A DNA stretch of 64,000 bases from CAVRQM01 sp963756975 (lineage in GTDB: Bacteria; Pseudomonadota; Alphaproteobacteria; Acetobacterales; Acetobacteraceae), in contig CAVWPS010000001.1 of the NCBI GenBank assembly GCA_963756975.1, positions 806,001 through 870,000 of the forward strand, written 5' to 3'. Below the pieces are notes generated by a model that ran no database searches, was not told the DNA's origin, and was given only the letters and a program-made list of their open reading frames with translations. The translations under genes were made by a program, and so were the position numbers. Shown in pieces: positions 40,965 to 51,419 of this stretch. The first letter of the stretch is position 1; every line of letters begins with the position of its first letter.

Positions 40965-41573
40965 TCAGGGCGTCGCCCCGGTCAGCAGGGCGCGGAGCAG
41001 ACCGGGCACCGAGACCAGCAGCGCGGCCCCGCCATTGGTCGCCAGCACCATGACCGCCGCCCGCACCTTCGAGACGCCGAGACCATGGCGGGCGACGAAC
41101 CAGTGCACCGCGATCAGGTAGCAGAGCACGACGCCGAGACCGGCCCAGACCAGCGGCACCGCTGGTGCCCCGGCCGCGGACAGGATGCGCACGGCGATGC
41201 CCACCACCATCGCGGCCACAGGCGAGAGCCAGACGCACCAGTCGATCGCGGCGGCGTAACGGGGCCATGTGTCCAGCAGCCGCCACCGTCGCGCGATCTC
41301 GTGCGAAATCACGATCGGGGCCAGCAACGCCACGATCAGCCACAGCATCTCCGCCAGCACGGCGGTCAGCGGCACGCCGATTTGCGGCTGCACGAGGCTG
41401 AGCGCGGCCAGCACCAGCGGCAACGCCATCAGCGGGGCGAGGCTGGCCGACACGCCGGTCATGCCCCGGTCGAACATGTCGATGCCCTCGCGGCGGAACC
41501 GCGCCAGCAGGAACAGCCCGCGCATGATCGGGGCCGGGCCGGTCCGGTTGGACCGCGATTTCGGCTTCAGCAC
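40965..41573 (-). CDS. Membrane protein of unknown function
   Basis: About 202 aa from GTG 41573, which overlaps the dapE stop by 7 bases; ATG 41525 is an alternative. Hydrophobic segments include [58 protein letters not shown] and [18 protein letters not shown]. The order helix, [20 protein letters not shown], helices matches the next gene, supporting a tandem duplication. No function assigned; location beside dapE may be only operonic. Confidence 0.6.
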   Translation of the reverse strand: MLKPKSRSNRTGPAPIMRGLFLLARFRREGIDMFDRGMTGVSASLAPLMALPLVLAALSLVQPQIGVPLTAVLAEMLWLIVALLAPIVISHEIARRWRLLDTWPRYAAAIDWCVWLSPVAAMVVGIAVRILSAAGAPAVPLVWAGLGVVLCYLIAVHWFVARHGLGVSKVRAAVMVLATNGGAALLVSVPGLLRALLTGATP

Positions 41574-42670
41574 CCGACCGCCTCCAGCATCGCCGCGTAC
41601 ACGTCGCGCAGCTTGAACAGGTCCGCGACCGGCACCGCCTCGTCCACCTGGTGCATGGTCTGGCCGACCAGCCCGAACTCCACCACCGGGCAGTGCCGTG
41701 CGATGAACCGCGCGTCCGACGTGCCGCCGGCGGTGTCGAGTGTCGGCGTGACGCCTGTCACGCGGGTTACGGCGTCCCGGACGGCATGGACGAGCGGCCC
41801 CGGGTCGGTGCGAAAACTCTCGCCGCTGATGGAGACGTCGAGCGTGTGATCGGGCGCGGCGCGGGCAAAGACCTCGCGCAGCCAGGCGGTGACCGAGGCG
41901 CCCGAATGGCGGTCGTTGAAGCGGATGTTGAGCGTCGCGCGCGCGGCAGCCGGGATCACGTTGGCCGCCGGGTTGCCGACATCGACGCTCACGACTTGCA
42001 AGGTGCTCGGCTGGAACCAATCGCTGCCGCCGTCCATCGGGGCGGCGGTCAGCGCCGCAAGGGCCGCGATCAGCCGGTGCACCGGATTGTCGGCCCTCTG
42101 CGGGTACGCACTGTGACCCTGCTTGCCACGCACCGTCACGCGCGCGGTCAGGCTGCCGCGACGGCCGATCTTCATCGTCTCGCCGAGCCGCTCCGGATTG
42201 GTCGGCTCGCCCACGACGCACAGGTCGGGGATGTGGCCGTGCGCCGCCATCCAGCCGAGCACGCGGACGGTGCCGTCGGTCGCCGGGCCTTCCTCGTCGC
42301 CCGTGATCAGCAGGCTGACCGAGCCCGGCCCGGCATGGTCGGCGGCGGCGGCGGCGAAGGCGGCGATCGCCCCCTTCATGTCGCAGGCGCCACGCCCGTA
42401 CAGGATGCCGTCCGCCACCGTTCCCGCGAACGGCCCGTGCGCCCAGCCGTCACCCGGCGGCACCACGTCGGTGTGCCCCGCGAAACAGACATGCGGCCCC
42501 GCCGTGCCGCGCCGCGCGAACAGGTTGGGGGTCGTGCCGAACGGCAGCCGCCAGACGGTGAAGCCGGCCGCCGCGAGCGTGTCGGCCAGAACATCCTGTG
42601 CCCCGAAATCGTCCGGGGTGACGCTCGGGCATTGCAGCAGCGCCTGCGCCAGAGGCAGCGGGTCAGTCAC
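41567..42670 (-). CDS. dapE: Succinyl-diaminopimelate desuccinylase
   Basis: M20 zinc enzyme releasing LL-diaminopimelate for lysine and peptidoglycan; 367 aa. Motifs: [15 protein letters not shown] (HxD), [14 protein letters not shown] (metal Asp), [14 protein letters not shown] (catalytic and metal Glu), and [16 protein letters not shown] at the C-terminal metal site. GTG 42670 overlaps the dapD stop by 8 bases. The neighbouring dapD separates it confidently from ArgE. Confidence 0.96.
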   Translation of the reverse strand: MTDPLPLAQALLQCPSVTPDDFGAQDVLADTLAAAGFTVWRLPFGTTPNLFARRGTAGPHVCFAGHTDVVPPGDGWAHGPFAGTVADGILYGRGACDMKGAIAAFAAAAADHAGPGSVSLLITGDEEGPATDGTVRVLGWMAAHGHIPDLCVVGEPTNPERLGETMKIGRRGSLTARVTVRGKQGHSAYPQRADNPVHRLIAALAALTAAPMDGGSDWFQPSTLQVVSVDVGNPAANVIPAAARATLNIRFNDRHSGASVTAWLREVFARAAPDHTLDVSISGESFRTDPGPLVHAVRDAVTRVTGVTPTLDTAGGTSDARFIARHCPVVEFGLVGQTMHQVDEAVPVADLFKLRDVYAAMLEAVGC

Positions 42671-43493
42671 GCAGAAGGTCGTTGATCGACGTTTTGGCGC
42701 GCGTGCGCTCGTCCACCCGTTTGACGATGACGGCGCAGGCCAGCGAGGGGCCGCCCGGATCGCGCGCGGGCAGGCTTCCCGGCACCACGACCGAGTACGC
42801 CGGCACCCGGCCCATGAACACCTCGCCCGTCGCCCGGTCGACGATTTTGGTCGATCCGCTCAGGAACACGCCCATCGACAGCACGCTGCCGCGCTCGACG
42901 ATGACGCCCTCCGCCACCTCCGACCGCGCGCCGATGAAGCAATCGTCCTCGATGATCGTCGGGCTCGCCTGCAACGGCTCCAGCACGCCGCCGATCCCGG
43001 TGCCGCCGCTGATGTGGCAGCGCGCACCGATCTGCGCGCAACTGCCGACGGTGGCCCAGGTGTCGATCATCGTGCCCGCGCCGACATGGGCACCGACGTT
43101 GACGAAGCTCGGCATCAGCACGACGCCGGGCGCGATGAAGGCGCTGGCCCGCACGATCGCGCCGGGCACGGCACGGAAGCCGGCGGCGGCGAACTCCTCG
43201 GTGCCCCAGCCCTCGGTTTTCAGCCGCACCTTGTCGTAGCCGGGCGCCGATCCGACGCTGCCGGCGGGCGTGCTGTCGTTCAGCCGGAACGACAGCAGCA
43301 CCGCCTTCTTGAGCCACTCATGCGTGACCCAGCCGTCCTCGGCCGGCTCGGCCACTCGCAACGTTCCCGCGCCGAGCTGCGCCAGCACGAGTTCGACCGT
43401 GAGCCGCTCACCGCCCTCGGTGGCACCCGAGAGCGTCGCGCGACGCTCCCACAGCAGTTCGATCGCGGCCTGGAGGTCCGTCGTGCCGGTCAT
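42663..43493 (-). CDS. dapD: 2,3,4,5-tetrahydropyridine-2,6-dicarboxylate N-succinyltransferase
   Basis: Succinyl-CoA-dependent step before DapC and DapE in lysine synthesis; 276 aa. A helical N-terminal part is followed by a left-handed beta-helix of hexapeptide repeats ([40 protein letters not shown], then [20 protein letters not shown]), which is characteristic. ATGA overlap with the threonine aldolase gene upstream. No sign of damage. Confidence 0.97.
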   Translation of the reverse strand: MTGTTDLQAAIELLWERRATLSGATEGGERLTVELVLAQLGAGTLRVAEPAEDGWVTHEWLKKAVLLSFRLNDSTPAGSVGSAPGYDKVRLKTEGWGTEEFAAAGFRAVPGAIVRASAFIAPGVVLMPSFVNVGAHVGAGTMIDTWATVGSCAQIGARCHISGGTGIGGVLEPLQASPTIIEDDCFIGARSEVAEGVIVERGSVLSMGVFLSGSTKIVDRATGEVFMGRVPAYSVVVPGSLPARDPGGPSLACAVIVKRVDERTRAKTSINDLLRD

Positions 43494-44554
43494 GCGAACA
43501 CGGGCGCGCAGACGGCCAGCAACGCGTCGACATCGGCCGGCGTGGTCGCGAACGACGCCACGAACCGCACGTATCGCGCATCCGCCGGCAACGCGCAGTC
43601 ATCCGGCAACGCGCCGGCGCCCCATTCCGCGAAGCTCGCCCCGGCCGCGTGCAGCCGGTCGCACAACGTGCGCGGCAGGATCGCGAACACTTCGTTGGCC
43701 TGCGTCGGCCACGCGATCCTGACGCCGGGCACGCGCGCCAATCCGTCCGACAGCGTCTTGGCCATCGCGTTGGCGTGCCGCGACAGGTCGAGCCACGCAT
43801 CGTCGCCGAGCCAGCCGCAGAATTGCGCGCCGAACAGCCGGCCTTTCGAGACCAGATGGCCGGTGCGCTTGCGGCGGTGGGCGAACGCGCCGTCATGCGA
43901 ATCGCCGAAGAAGATCACCGCCTCGGCCGCCAGCGCGCCGCCCTTGGTGGCACCGAGGCACAGCACGTCCACACCCGCGCGCCAGGTGAGGTCGGCCGGC
44001 GAGCAGCCGAGCGAGGCGACCGCGTTGGCGAACCGGGCACCGTCCAGATGGACCCGCATGTTCGCCGCGTGCGCGATCCCCGCCAGCTCGGCGATGTCGT
44101 CGGGCGTGTAGACCAGCCCGTTCTCGTTGGCCTGCGCGATGCTCAGCACCGCCGGACGGGCGTTGTGCGGCGGGTGGTTCGGCAATCTGGCCAGCGCCGC
44201 CTTGAGATCGCGGCCGGTCATGCGGCCGGTGCCGTGGCCGATGCCGACGACGCGGGCACCGCCGGTGAACAGCTCCGGCGCGGTCAATTCGTCGGTCGCG
44301 ATGTGGCCCTGATGGTGCGCGATGACGCATTCCCACGGGTGCAGCAGGCTCGACAAGGCGAGGCAGTTGGCAGCGGTGCCGGTGGCGACGAAGAACGCCT
44401 CGACCGGAGCCTCGAACACGCGCGCGAGCTCGCGCCCGGCCTGTTCGCTCCAGTGGTCGTCGCCGTACGACGTGGCACCGCCGCCCGACGCGCGCACGAT
44501 CGCGTCGAGCACCGGTGCCGCGATGCCCGCCATATTGTCGCTGCCGAAAATCAC
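43490..44554 (-). CDS. ltaE: Low-specificity L-threonine aldolase
   Basis: PLP enzyme cleaving L-threonine or allo-threonine to glycine and acetaldehyde; 354 aa, fold type I. Start [36 protein letters not shown] holds the PLP-ring Asp (D171) and [11 protein letters not shown] the Schiff-base Lys (K204). GTG 44554 is preferred as the conserved N-terminus begins there; an upstream start (44590) adds an Arg-rich leader. Heads a minus-strand unit with dapD and dapE. Beta-eliminating lyases of the same superfamily are a less likely alternative. Confidence 0.88.
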   Translation of the reverse strand: MIFGSDNMAGIAAPVLDAIVRASGGGATSYGDDHWSEQAGRELARVFEAPVEAFFVATGTAANCLALSSLLHPWECVIAHHQGHIATDELTAPELFTGGARVVGIGHGTGRMTGRDLKAALARLPNHPPHNARPAVLSIAQANENGLVYTPDDIAELAGIAHAANMRVHLDGARFANAVASLGCSPADLTWRAGVDVLCLGATKGGALAAEAVIFFGDSHDGAFAHRRKRTGHLVSKGRLFGAQFCGWLGDDAWLDLSRHANAMAKTLSDGLARVPGVRIAWPTQANEVFAILPRTLCDRLHAAGASFAEWGAGALPDDCALPADARYVRFVASFATTPADVDALLAVCAPVFA

Positions 44555-44712
44555 CCGCCGCCCCCGCCTGCCCTGATGCGGCCGGACCATGCGCGGCGGC
44601 CACGCGAGGCGTCAATCGGCGGAGGGTGGCCCAACCCTGCCGCCGGTAACGCGACCTTCATTCGGGTGCGGTCCAATGCGCGCTCGAAACGTCGCGGACT
44701 GGATTGCCGGCA

Positions 44713-46122
44713 ATGACCCAACCCATCGCCCTCGGCCGCGCGGCCAAAGCGCCGCCCGCCCGGGTTCCGGCCTCGACGCCGCCCCCGCAGGCGGGCGATC
44801 CGCTGCGGATCGCGCTGCTCGAAAGCCGGCAGCGGTGGCGCGACCTGGTGGCGCTCGCCGCCGATTTCGCGTTCGAGGCGGATGCCGACGGAAGGCTGGT
44901 CTTCATCACGCCGGACCCGGTGCTCGGCTGGACCGCCGACGCGCTGCTCGGCGGCAGCGCGTCCGACCTGCTGCTCAACTCCGGCCCCGGCGCGTTCGAC
45001 CCGTTCAGGGCCGAGGCTCCGGCGCGCGACCGGCGGGTCTGGCTGCGCCGCGCCGACGGCGATCCCGCGTGCCTGTCGGTCAGCGTCGTCCCGCTGGCGG
45101 AAGGCGGCGTGCGCGGGGTCGCGCGCGACGTCACGGCCCAGGACGCGCGCGCGGCGGCGGCGGCGGGGGCACTCCGGCGGGTCGAGGTCATGGACCACAT
45201 CCTGGCCCAGATGCGTCGGGAGGTGCTGGCCCCGCGGATGATGCAGGCGACGCTGTCGGCGTTGCGCGACGCCCTGGGGGCGGACGGCATCTGCCTGCTC
45301 GACCCGCTCGGGGCCGACGACACGCCGGCCGTCCTGCATGAGGCCGGCACGCCCGCCCCGGCGCTGATGACGATCGTGGCGGCGATGCTGCCCGGCGACG
45401 AGGAACCCCTGCAGATGCGCGCCCCCGACCGCCGTCCGGTGCTGGCCTGCACCGGCCAGAACCGGTTCGGCGAACAGGTGGCGCTGGTGATCTGGCGGGC
45501 ACCGGACCAGCGCGACTGGGACGCCGACGACCGCTCGCTGGCCGCGTCCGTCACCGTTCTGATGCGGGTCATCCTCGACCACGACGCGATCCAGCGGGAG
45601 ATGGCGCGGCAGGCCCGGACGGATCCGCTGACCGGGCTGCTGAACCGGCGCGCCTTCCTGGAGGACGTGACCCGCCGGATCGACCGCCTGGACCGCGAAG
45701 GCGTGCCGGGCACGCTGATTTTCGTCGACCTCGACAATTTCAAGCATCTCAACGACAGCCATGGGCACGAGGCCGGGGATCAGGCGCTGATCGTCATCGG
45801 GGCGCTGCTGCGCGACGTCGTGCGATCGGTCGATCTGGTGGCGCGGCTCGGCGGGGACGAGTTCGCGCTCTGGCTCGACGGCACCGACGAGCTCGCCGCC
45901 GCCGAACGGGCCGAACAGCTCTGCGCCAGCGGCCCCCGCGTCATCGCCCACCTCGACACGCCCGATCACCCGAAGCTCGGCCTGTCGGTCGGGATCGCCA
46001 CACGCTGGCCCGGCCGGGGCGAAAGCGTCGACGCGCTGATCCATCGCGCCGACCAGATCATGTACGAGGTCAAGCGCGCCGGCCGGGGCCACTGGCGCGT
46101 CTCGCAGACCGAAACCTGGTAG
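44713..46122 (+). CDS. GGDEF-domain diguanylate cyclase with PAS- and GAF-like sensory parts
   Basis: Makes cyclic di-GMP; 469 aa. Residues 40-150 look like a PAS domain (FEADADGRLVFITPDPVLGW), 160-280 a GAF-like domain (MQATLSALRDALGADGICLL), and the C-terminal 170 residues a GGDEF domain starting DPLTGLLNRRAFLED. The signature GGDEF is intact (380-384), and RSVD five residues before it is the RxxD inhibitory site, so product feedback is expected. No membrane segment, so it is probably cytosolic. The DUF2336 gene follows within 2 bases. Confidence 0.92.
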   Translation: MTQPIALGRAAKAPPARVPASTPPPQAGDPLRIALLESRQRWRDLVALAADFAFEADADGRLVFITPDPVLGWTADALLGGSASDLLLNSGPGAFDPFRAEAPARDRRVWLRRADGDPACLSVSVVPLAEGGVRGVARDVTAQDARAAAAAGALRRVEVMDHILAQMRREVLAPRMMQATLSALRDALGADGICLLDPLGADDTPAVLHEAGTPAPALMTIVAAMLPGDEEPLQMRAPDRRPVLACTGQNRFGEQVALVIWRAPDQRDWDADDRSLAASVTVLMRVILDHDAIQREMARQARTDPLTGLLNRRAFLEDVTRRIDRLDREGVPGTLIFVDLDNFKHLNDSHGHEAGDQALIVIGALLRDVVRSVDLVARLGGDEFALWLDGTDELAAAERAEQLCASGPRVIAHLDTPDHPKLGLSVGIATRWPGRGESVDALIHRADQIMYEVKRAGRGHWRVSQTETW

Positions 46123-46123
46123 C

Positions 46124-47344
46124 GTGAGCCATACCGTGGGCGACACGATGATCGCGACGGCGACCGAGGCGGCGCGGGTCCGCCGTGCCAGCGCGTCGGA
46201 CACGCCGGATTCGACGATGCGGCTTCTGACCGACGACCCGTCGCCGATGGTGCGCGCGGCGCTGGCGATGAACCCGGCCACACCGCCCGGCCTGCACCGG
46301 CTGCTGGGGGCGGACCTCGACGAACGGGTGCGCTCGCTGCTCGGCCGCAAGCTCGCGGGGATGCTGCCGCGCCTGTCGCAATCGCACCGCGAGGAGGTCG
46401 CCCGGCAAGCCCGCGAAACGCTCGAACGGCTGGTCGGCGACGAGACCGCACGGGTCCGCGCCGCCATCGCCGACGTGGTGAAGGACATGCCGGACGCGCC
46501 GCGCGAGCTGATCCTGCGCCTCGCGCGCGACAGCGCCGTCGGCGTCAGCGGCCCCGTGATCCGCCTGTCGCCGCTGCTGACGGCCGAGGATCTGCTCGGC
46601 CTGCTAGCCCGCCCGCCGACACTGGAGACGCCGCGCCAGATCGCCGGCCGCCCGAACCTGGAAGCCGCGGTGTGCGACGCGATCGCCGCCACCGCCGACC
46701 CGTCGGTGATCGCCGAGATGCTCGCCAATCCGTCGGCCGCGATCCGCGAGGCGACGCTCGACGCGCTGGTCGACCGCGCGGCGGAGCAGACGGCGTGGCA
46801 CGCGCCGCTGGTCCGCCGCCCGGCGCTGACCGGCCGGGCCGCCTGGGCGCTGTCGGACATGGTGGCGGACGAACTGGTCGGGGAACTCTCTCGCCGGGCC
46901 GACCTGCCGCCGACCCTGGCGGCCGAACTCCGGCAGCGGCTGGCACGCGTTCCGGCCGGCGACGAAGCGGCGCGGCCGACGGTGTCGCGGGAGGCGGCTT
47001 GGTTGCGGGCAACGAGGATGGCGGCCGACAAGACGCTCGACGAGGACGCGATGCTGATCCGGGTCGAGGCGGGCGAGACGGTGCTGTGCGTCGCCATGCT
47101 CGCGGTCGCCGCCGGGGTCGCGGTCGACACGGTCGAACGTGCGATGTCGCTGCGCAGCGCGAAAGGGTTGATGTGCCTGGTGCACGCGGCCGGCTGGACG
47201 ATCCGGGCCGCCAAGGCCGTGCAGACACTGCTCGGCAAGATCCCGCCGGGGATGGTGCTCGGGTCGACGGCGGAAGGCGCGTTTCCGTTGAGCGACGAGG
47301 AAATGCGGTGGCAGCTCGATTTGCTGAAGCGGCCGCGGAAGTAA
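46124..47344 (+). CDS. DUF2336-domain protein
   Basis: 406 aa, alpha-helical, HEAT-like: repeated units such as DPSPMVRAALAMNPATPPGL, DPSVIAEMLANPSAAIREAT match DUF2336, a family found in alphaproteobacteria and often linked to signalling genes. GTG 46124 is separated by one base from the GGDEF gene's stop, so the two are probably co-translated. Function unknown; partner in the c-di-GMP circuit is inference. Confidence 0.82.
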   Translation: MSHTVGDTMIATATEAARVRRASASDTPDSTMRLLTDDPSPMVRAALAMNPATPPGLHRLLGADLDERVRSLLGRKLAGMLPRLSQSHREEVARQARETLERLVGDETARVRAAIADVVKDMPDAPRELILRLARDSAVGVSGPVIRLSPLLTAEDLLGLLARPPTLETPRQIAGRPNLEAAVCDAIAATADPSVIAEMLANPSAAIREATLDALVDRAAEQTAWHAPLVRRPALTGRAAWALSDMVADELVGELSRRADLPPTLAAELRQRLARVPAGDEAARPTVSREAAWLRATRMAADKTLDEDAMLIRVEAGETVLCVAMLAVAAGVAVDTVERAMSLRSAKGLMCLVHAAGWTIRAAKAVQTLLGKIPPGMVLGSTAEGAFPLSDEEMRWQLDLLKRPRK

Positions 47345-47446
47345 GCACAGACCCTCGTGCAACGGATTGAAAGAGGCGAAGCACACGGAGCAGACTCCCG
47401 CAACCGTGCGTTGTGACGCGGCGCAACATCGCTGAGAACCGGGCCC

Positions 47447-49301
47447 ATGATCCGCTGGTTCGAGAGTATCCTTCAGCCGACGGCGCCGCCGCCGGAGGCA
47501 CCGCCACCCCTGTTGAGCGAGCCGCATTCCCTGCTTCGGTTCTACTGGTTCTACGTGAAGCAGGCGCGCGGGCTGATCGTCGCCCTGTTCGTGTGCGGCC
47601 TCGGCGTCGCCGTGCTCGACACGATGATCCCGGTGTTCATCGGCCGCGTCGTCGGGCTGCTCGGTCACACGCGGCCCGAACGATTGCTCCCCGACGCTGG
47701 GCTGAAGTTGCTCGGGTTCGCGGGCGTGTTGCTGCTGCTGCGGCCGCTGGTGCTGGCGGGACAGTATCTCGTCACCAACCAGGGGATCGCCGCCAACCTC
47801 ACGAACCTGATCCGCTGGCAGGCGCACTGGCAGGTGATCCGGCAGTCATGGAGCTTCTTCCAGAACGATTTCGCAGGCCGCATCGCGAACCGCGTCATGC
47901 AGGTCGGCCCGGCGCTGCGCGAGAGCGTCGTCGCGGCCACCAACGCGGTCTGGTACATCGTCGTCTACGGCACCAGCGCGATCGCGCTGCTGGCGCGCGT
48001 CGACGGCCGGCTCGCGGTGCCGCTCGGCATCTGGTTCGTCGGCTACGGCCTGCTGCTGCGCCACTTCGTCCCACGCATGCGCGAACGCTCGCGCAAGGTG
48101 AGCGAGGTGCGCTCGCTGCTGACCGGGCGCGTGGTCGACAGCTACACGAACATCCTGACGGTGAAGCTGTTCGCGACCGCGCGCGACGAGGACGCGCATG
48201 TGCGCGAGGCGGTCGACCAGCACACCGGCACGTTCATGCGCCAGCTGCGGCTGACGACCGCGTTCACGCTGACGCTGACGGTGATGAACGCGACCATGGT
48301 CACCGCCACCGCGACGGCGGCGATCTGGCTGTGGACGCGCGGGACAATCGACATCGGCGCGGTCGCGATGGCGCTGCCGCTCGCGTGGCAGATTACGCAA
48401 ATGGCCGGCTGGGTCGCGCAGAACGTCACCGGCATCTTCGAGAACGTCGGCCTCGTGCAGGACGCGATGCGCTCGGTCGCGGTCGCCCGTCAGATGCCCG
48501 ACGCGCCGGATGCGGGCCTGCTCGACGCGGGCCGCGGGTGCCATCGTGTTCGACCAGATCCGCTTCGGCTACGGCACCGAGCGCGGCGTGCTGCACGATC
48601 TATCGCTGTCGATCGCACCGGGCGAGCGGGTCGGGCTGATCGGCCGGTCTGGCGCCGGCAAGAGCACGCTGGTCAACCTGCTGCTCGGCTTCTACCGGCT
48701 GGAGGGCGGACGCATCACCATCGACGGGCAGGACATCGCCGGCGTCACGCAGGAAAGCCTGCGCCAGCGGATCGCGATGGTGACGCAGGACACGTCGCTG
48801 CTGCACCGCTCGATCGCCGACAACATCCGCTACGGCCGCCCGCGCGCGAGCGACGCCGAGGTGCGCGACGCGGCGCGGCAGGCGGAGGCGCTGGAGTTCA
48901 TCGAGAAGCTCGAGGATTGGGACGGCCGGCTCGGCTTCGACGCGCATGTCGGCGAGCGGGGCGTGAAGCTGTCGGGCGGGCAGCGGCAGCGGGTCGCGAT
49001 CGCGCGGGTGATCCTGAAGGACGCGCCGATCCTCGTGCTGGACGAGGCGACCAGCGCGCTCGACAGCGAGGTCGAGGCGGCGATCCAGGGGCAGCTCGAC
49101 CGGCTGATGCGCGGCCGGACGGTGATCGCGATCGCGCACCGGCTGTCGACCATCGCGCGGATGGACCGGCTGGTGATCATGGACGGCGGCCGCATCGTCG
49201 AGCAGGGGACGCATACGGCGCTGCTCGCGGCGGGCGGGGTTTACGCCGGGCTTTGGGCGCGGCAGTCGGGCGGGTTCGCCGGACTGGAGCTCGCGGCGTA
49301 A
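47447..49301 (+). CDS. ABC transporter, fused permease/ATPase exporter (one apparent frameshift)
   Basis: Half-size type I exporter of 617 aa. N-terminal membrane domain with six predicted helices (from [20 protein letters not shown] to [20 protein letters not shown]), then an ATPase with Walker [10 protein letters not shown], signature [13 protein letters not shown], Walker [13 protein letters not shown] and switch AHRLSTIA. The frame breaks at the GGG 48529-48531; removing one G gives [13 protein letters not shown]. Could export lipids, peptides or a metal conjugate; no neighbour fixes the substrate. Transcribed from a 100-bp gap after the DUF2336 gene. Confidence 0.9.
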
Positions 49302-49314
49302 GATACCCAATCGT

Positions 49315-49555
49315 CTACGGCCATGTCGCGAGCTGACGGAAGAAGTCGAAGTGCGGCTTTAGCTCGGGAATGATTTTGCGGTTCGGGAGATCCAGCCCGG
49401 CGAGCTGCAGTCCGCGACCGCGTGCCAGTTTGCGATGGCGCGGGATCAGGTCGGTGTCCCCGGTGAGCAGAACGATCAGATCAGCCGCCCGGCTTTCCGT
49501 CATGGTAACGATGTCGAGGCCAATCCGGAGATCGACGCCCTTTTGGTCATGACAT
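49315..49555 (-). pseudogene. Truncated NYN-domain (LabA/DUF88-like) protein, C-terminal part
   Basis: The frame KGVDLRIGLDIVTMTESRAA, then DLIVLLTGDTDLIPRHRKLA and IIPELKPHFDFFRQLATWP, matches the second half of NYN-domain proteins (PIN-like RNases) including a conserved Asp pair in GDTD. The first half, with the first catalytic Asp, is missing because the frame joins the degraded IS1595 sequence near 49550. Probably not functional. Confidence 0.7.
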
Positions 49556-50105
49556 GCGTGCCGCTGGTGACGTTCGCCTTGATGATGCGGCAGCAGATCG
49601 GGAGCGCCAGTGCCGCTTACATGGAAGCTGCGACGCGGCCGCCCTCGGCGCGCGCTCTATCAGGGAAATGGCGGCGTTCTTGTGGGCAAAGCCGCGACGC
49701 ACTTCCGTGCCAGGCTTCCGGCCGATGAACGTCTCGTCAATCTCCACGATGACACCCTCGCCACCCATCGGGGGCAGCTGTGCCCGCAGCCATGGCGGCA
49801 CGAAGGCGGTAAGACATGAACCACGCGGACTTCACGGTGAGGCCAAGCATGCGGGCAAGCTGGTTGCTGCTGATGCCCTTCTTGCTGCTGCACATCAGGT
49901 AAGCAGCTTGCAACCAGACATGCAGGGCGATGTGGCTGCCATCGAACACGGTGCCGACCGTGACGCGGCTCTGCTTGCGGCAATCGAAGCACTTGTAGAG
50001 GCCAGGGCGGGTCGCTTTGCCGCCTATCAGCTTCATGCGATCCGTGCGCCGCAATCGCGAGAAGAATGGGCCTTCGCCACATCAAGGCTTCCACGGATTG
50101 CTTGC
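49547..50105 (-). mobile_element. Degraded IS1595-family transposase remnant
   Basis: Minus-strand fragments in shifted frames spell an IS1595-type transposase: near 50060-50100 a zinc-ribbon remnant that has lost its cysteines, then GLYKCFDCRKQSRVTVGTVF, LHVWLQAAYLMCSSKKGISS and VKSAWFMSYRLRAAM, then GEGVIVEIDETFIGRKPGTE with the first catalytic Asp, and ANVTSGTHVM near 49550. The C-terminal third is absent and no terminal inverted repeats are seen. Lost cysteines and several frame changes show true decay rather than single sequencing errors. Confidence 0.8.
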
Positions 50106-50106
50106 C

Positions 50107-50814
50107 TTACTCCGCCGCCAGCCGGCCGACCGTGACCGGCGTCGCCTGCCAATACGCCGGGAACATCGCCTGCAGCGCCCGCACCTTCGGCATGTCGACC
50201 ATCGCGATGTAGCCCTGGTCCGGGTGCAGGGTCAGAAAGTCCTGGTGATACGCCTCGGCCGGCCAGAACGTGCCGGCCGCGTCGACCCGGGTCGCGATCG
50301 GGGCGGGCCAGATGTGCGCGGCGTCGAGTTGCGCGATGTAGGCGCGGGCCACCCGTCCCTGCTCCGCGTTGGCGACGAACAGGTCGGAGCGATATTGCGA
50401 GCCCTCGTCGCCGCCCTGCCGGTCGATCTCGGTCGGATTGAGCGCCACCGAGAAGAAGATTTGCAGCAGCTGGCCGTAGCTCACGACGGACGGGTCGTAG
50501 GTGACGCGAACCGACTCCGCGTGCCCGGTCGTGCCGGTGCTGACCTGCTCGTAGCCGGGATGATCGAGCGTGCCGCCCGCGTAGCCGGACACAGCACCGG
50601 TGACGCCGCGAACGTGCTCGAACACGCCCTGGATGCCCCAGAAGCAGCCGCCGGCGAAGGTCGCGGTCTGCGGACCGGCCGACTTGGCCATGTCGGTCGC
50701 CGGTGCCGGCACCAGCTTCGCCTCGTCACCCGCGAGGGCCGGGACGCGCAGGCCGATCGCGGCGAGGGCGAGCACGCCCACGGTGATGGCGGCGGCAGGT
50801 TTCCAGAAACGCAT
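50107..50814 (-). CDS. msrA: Exported peptide-methionine (S)-S-oxide reductase
   Basis: Reduces methionine-S-sulfoxide. 235 aa with an N-terminal signal or anchor (AAAITVGVLALAAIGLRVPA), so the enzyme should act in the periplasm. Catalytic motif GCFWG at 56-60, followed by VSGYAGGTLDHPGYEQVSTG and HAESVRVTYDP, the conserved MsrA core, and FWPAEAYHQDFL. ATG 50814 follows AAGGAG at 10 bases; TTG 50823 is less likely. Downstream of msrB by 15 bp in one unit. Confidence 0.94.
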   Translation of the reverse strand: MRFWKPAAAITVGVLALAAIGLRVPALAGDEAKLVPAPATDMAKSAGPQTATFAGGCFWGIQGVFEHVRGVTGAVSGYAGGTLDHPGYEQVSTGTTGHAESVRVTYDPSVVSYGQLLQIFFSVALNPTEIDRQGGDEGSQYRSDLFVANAEQGRVARAYIAQLDAAHIWPAPIATRVDAAGTFWPAEAYHQDFLTLHPDQGYIAMVDMPKVRALQAMFPAYWQATPVTVGRLAAE

Positions 50815-50829
50815 GCGGCTCAAACTCCT

Positions 50830-51312
50830 TCAGGCGGTTACGGGATGGAAGGTGAGCGCCACGCCGTTCATGCAGTAGCGCAAGCCGGTCGGCTGCGGGC
50901 CGTCGTTGAAGACGTGGCCGAGATGGCTGCCGCAATTCGTGCAATGGATCTCGGTCCGCGGCACGCCGATGCTGGTGTCGTTGCTCTGCGATACGGCGTT
51001 CGGCAGCGGCTGCCAGAAGCTGGGCCAGCCGGTATGGCTATCGAACTTCGTGGCCGCGTCGAACGCGGGCTGCTTGCAGCCGAGGCAGCCGTAGGTGCCG
51101 GGCCGCGTTTCATGCGCCAGCGGGCTGCTGTTGGGGTATTCCGTCCCCTGCTGGCGCAGAACCGCATACTGGTCCGGCGTCAGCATCTTGCGCCACTCGG
51201 CGTCCGTGTGCGTCACCCGGTAGGCGACCGCCGCCCGCGCCCGCGAGCCGGTCAGGAATGCCGCCGCCGCGATCGCTGAAACTCCGCCGAGTAAACCCCT
51301 GCGCCCAACCAT
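50830..51312 (-). CDS. msrB: Exported peptide-methionine (R)-S-oxide reductase
   Basis: Reduces methionine-R-sulfoxide, complementing MsrA. 160 aa; the N-terminus GRRGLLGGVSAIAAAAFLTG is a twin-arginine-like signal, fitting export of a folded metalloprotein. Zinc cysteines lie in CLGC and CTNC; the catalytic Cys is in RYCMNG (about C147). The pair should repair oxidised periplasmic proteins together. Confidence 0.95.
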   Translation of the reverse strand: MVGRRGLLGGVSAIAAAAFLTGSRARAAVAYRVTHTDAEWRKMLTPDQYAVLRQQGTEYPNSSPLAHETRPGTYGCLGCKQPAFDAATKFDSHTGWPSFWQPLPNAVSQSNDTSIGVPRTEIHCTNCGSHLGHVFNDGPQPTGLRYCMNGVALTFHPVTA

Positions 51313-51419
51313 CTTCGATCCCCCGTCTGCCGTTTATTTCGTCAGAGCCTGAGACAGGTTACGCGCGGAGATCCGTCACGGATGCTTGAGAGATCGGCCG
51401 CCGCCGCCGTAGATGGGCC

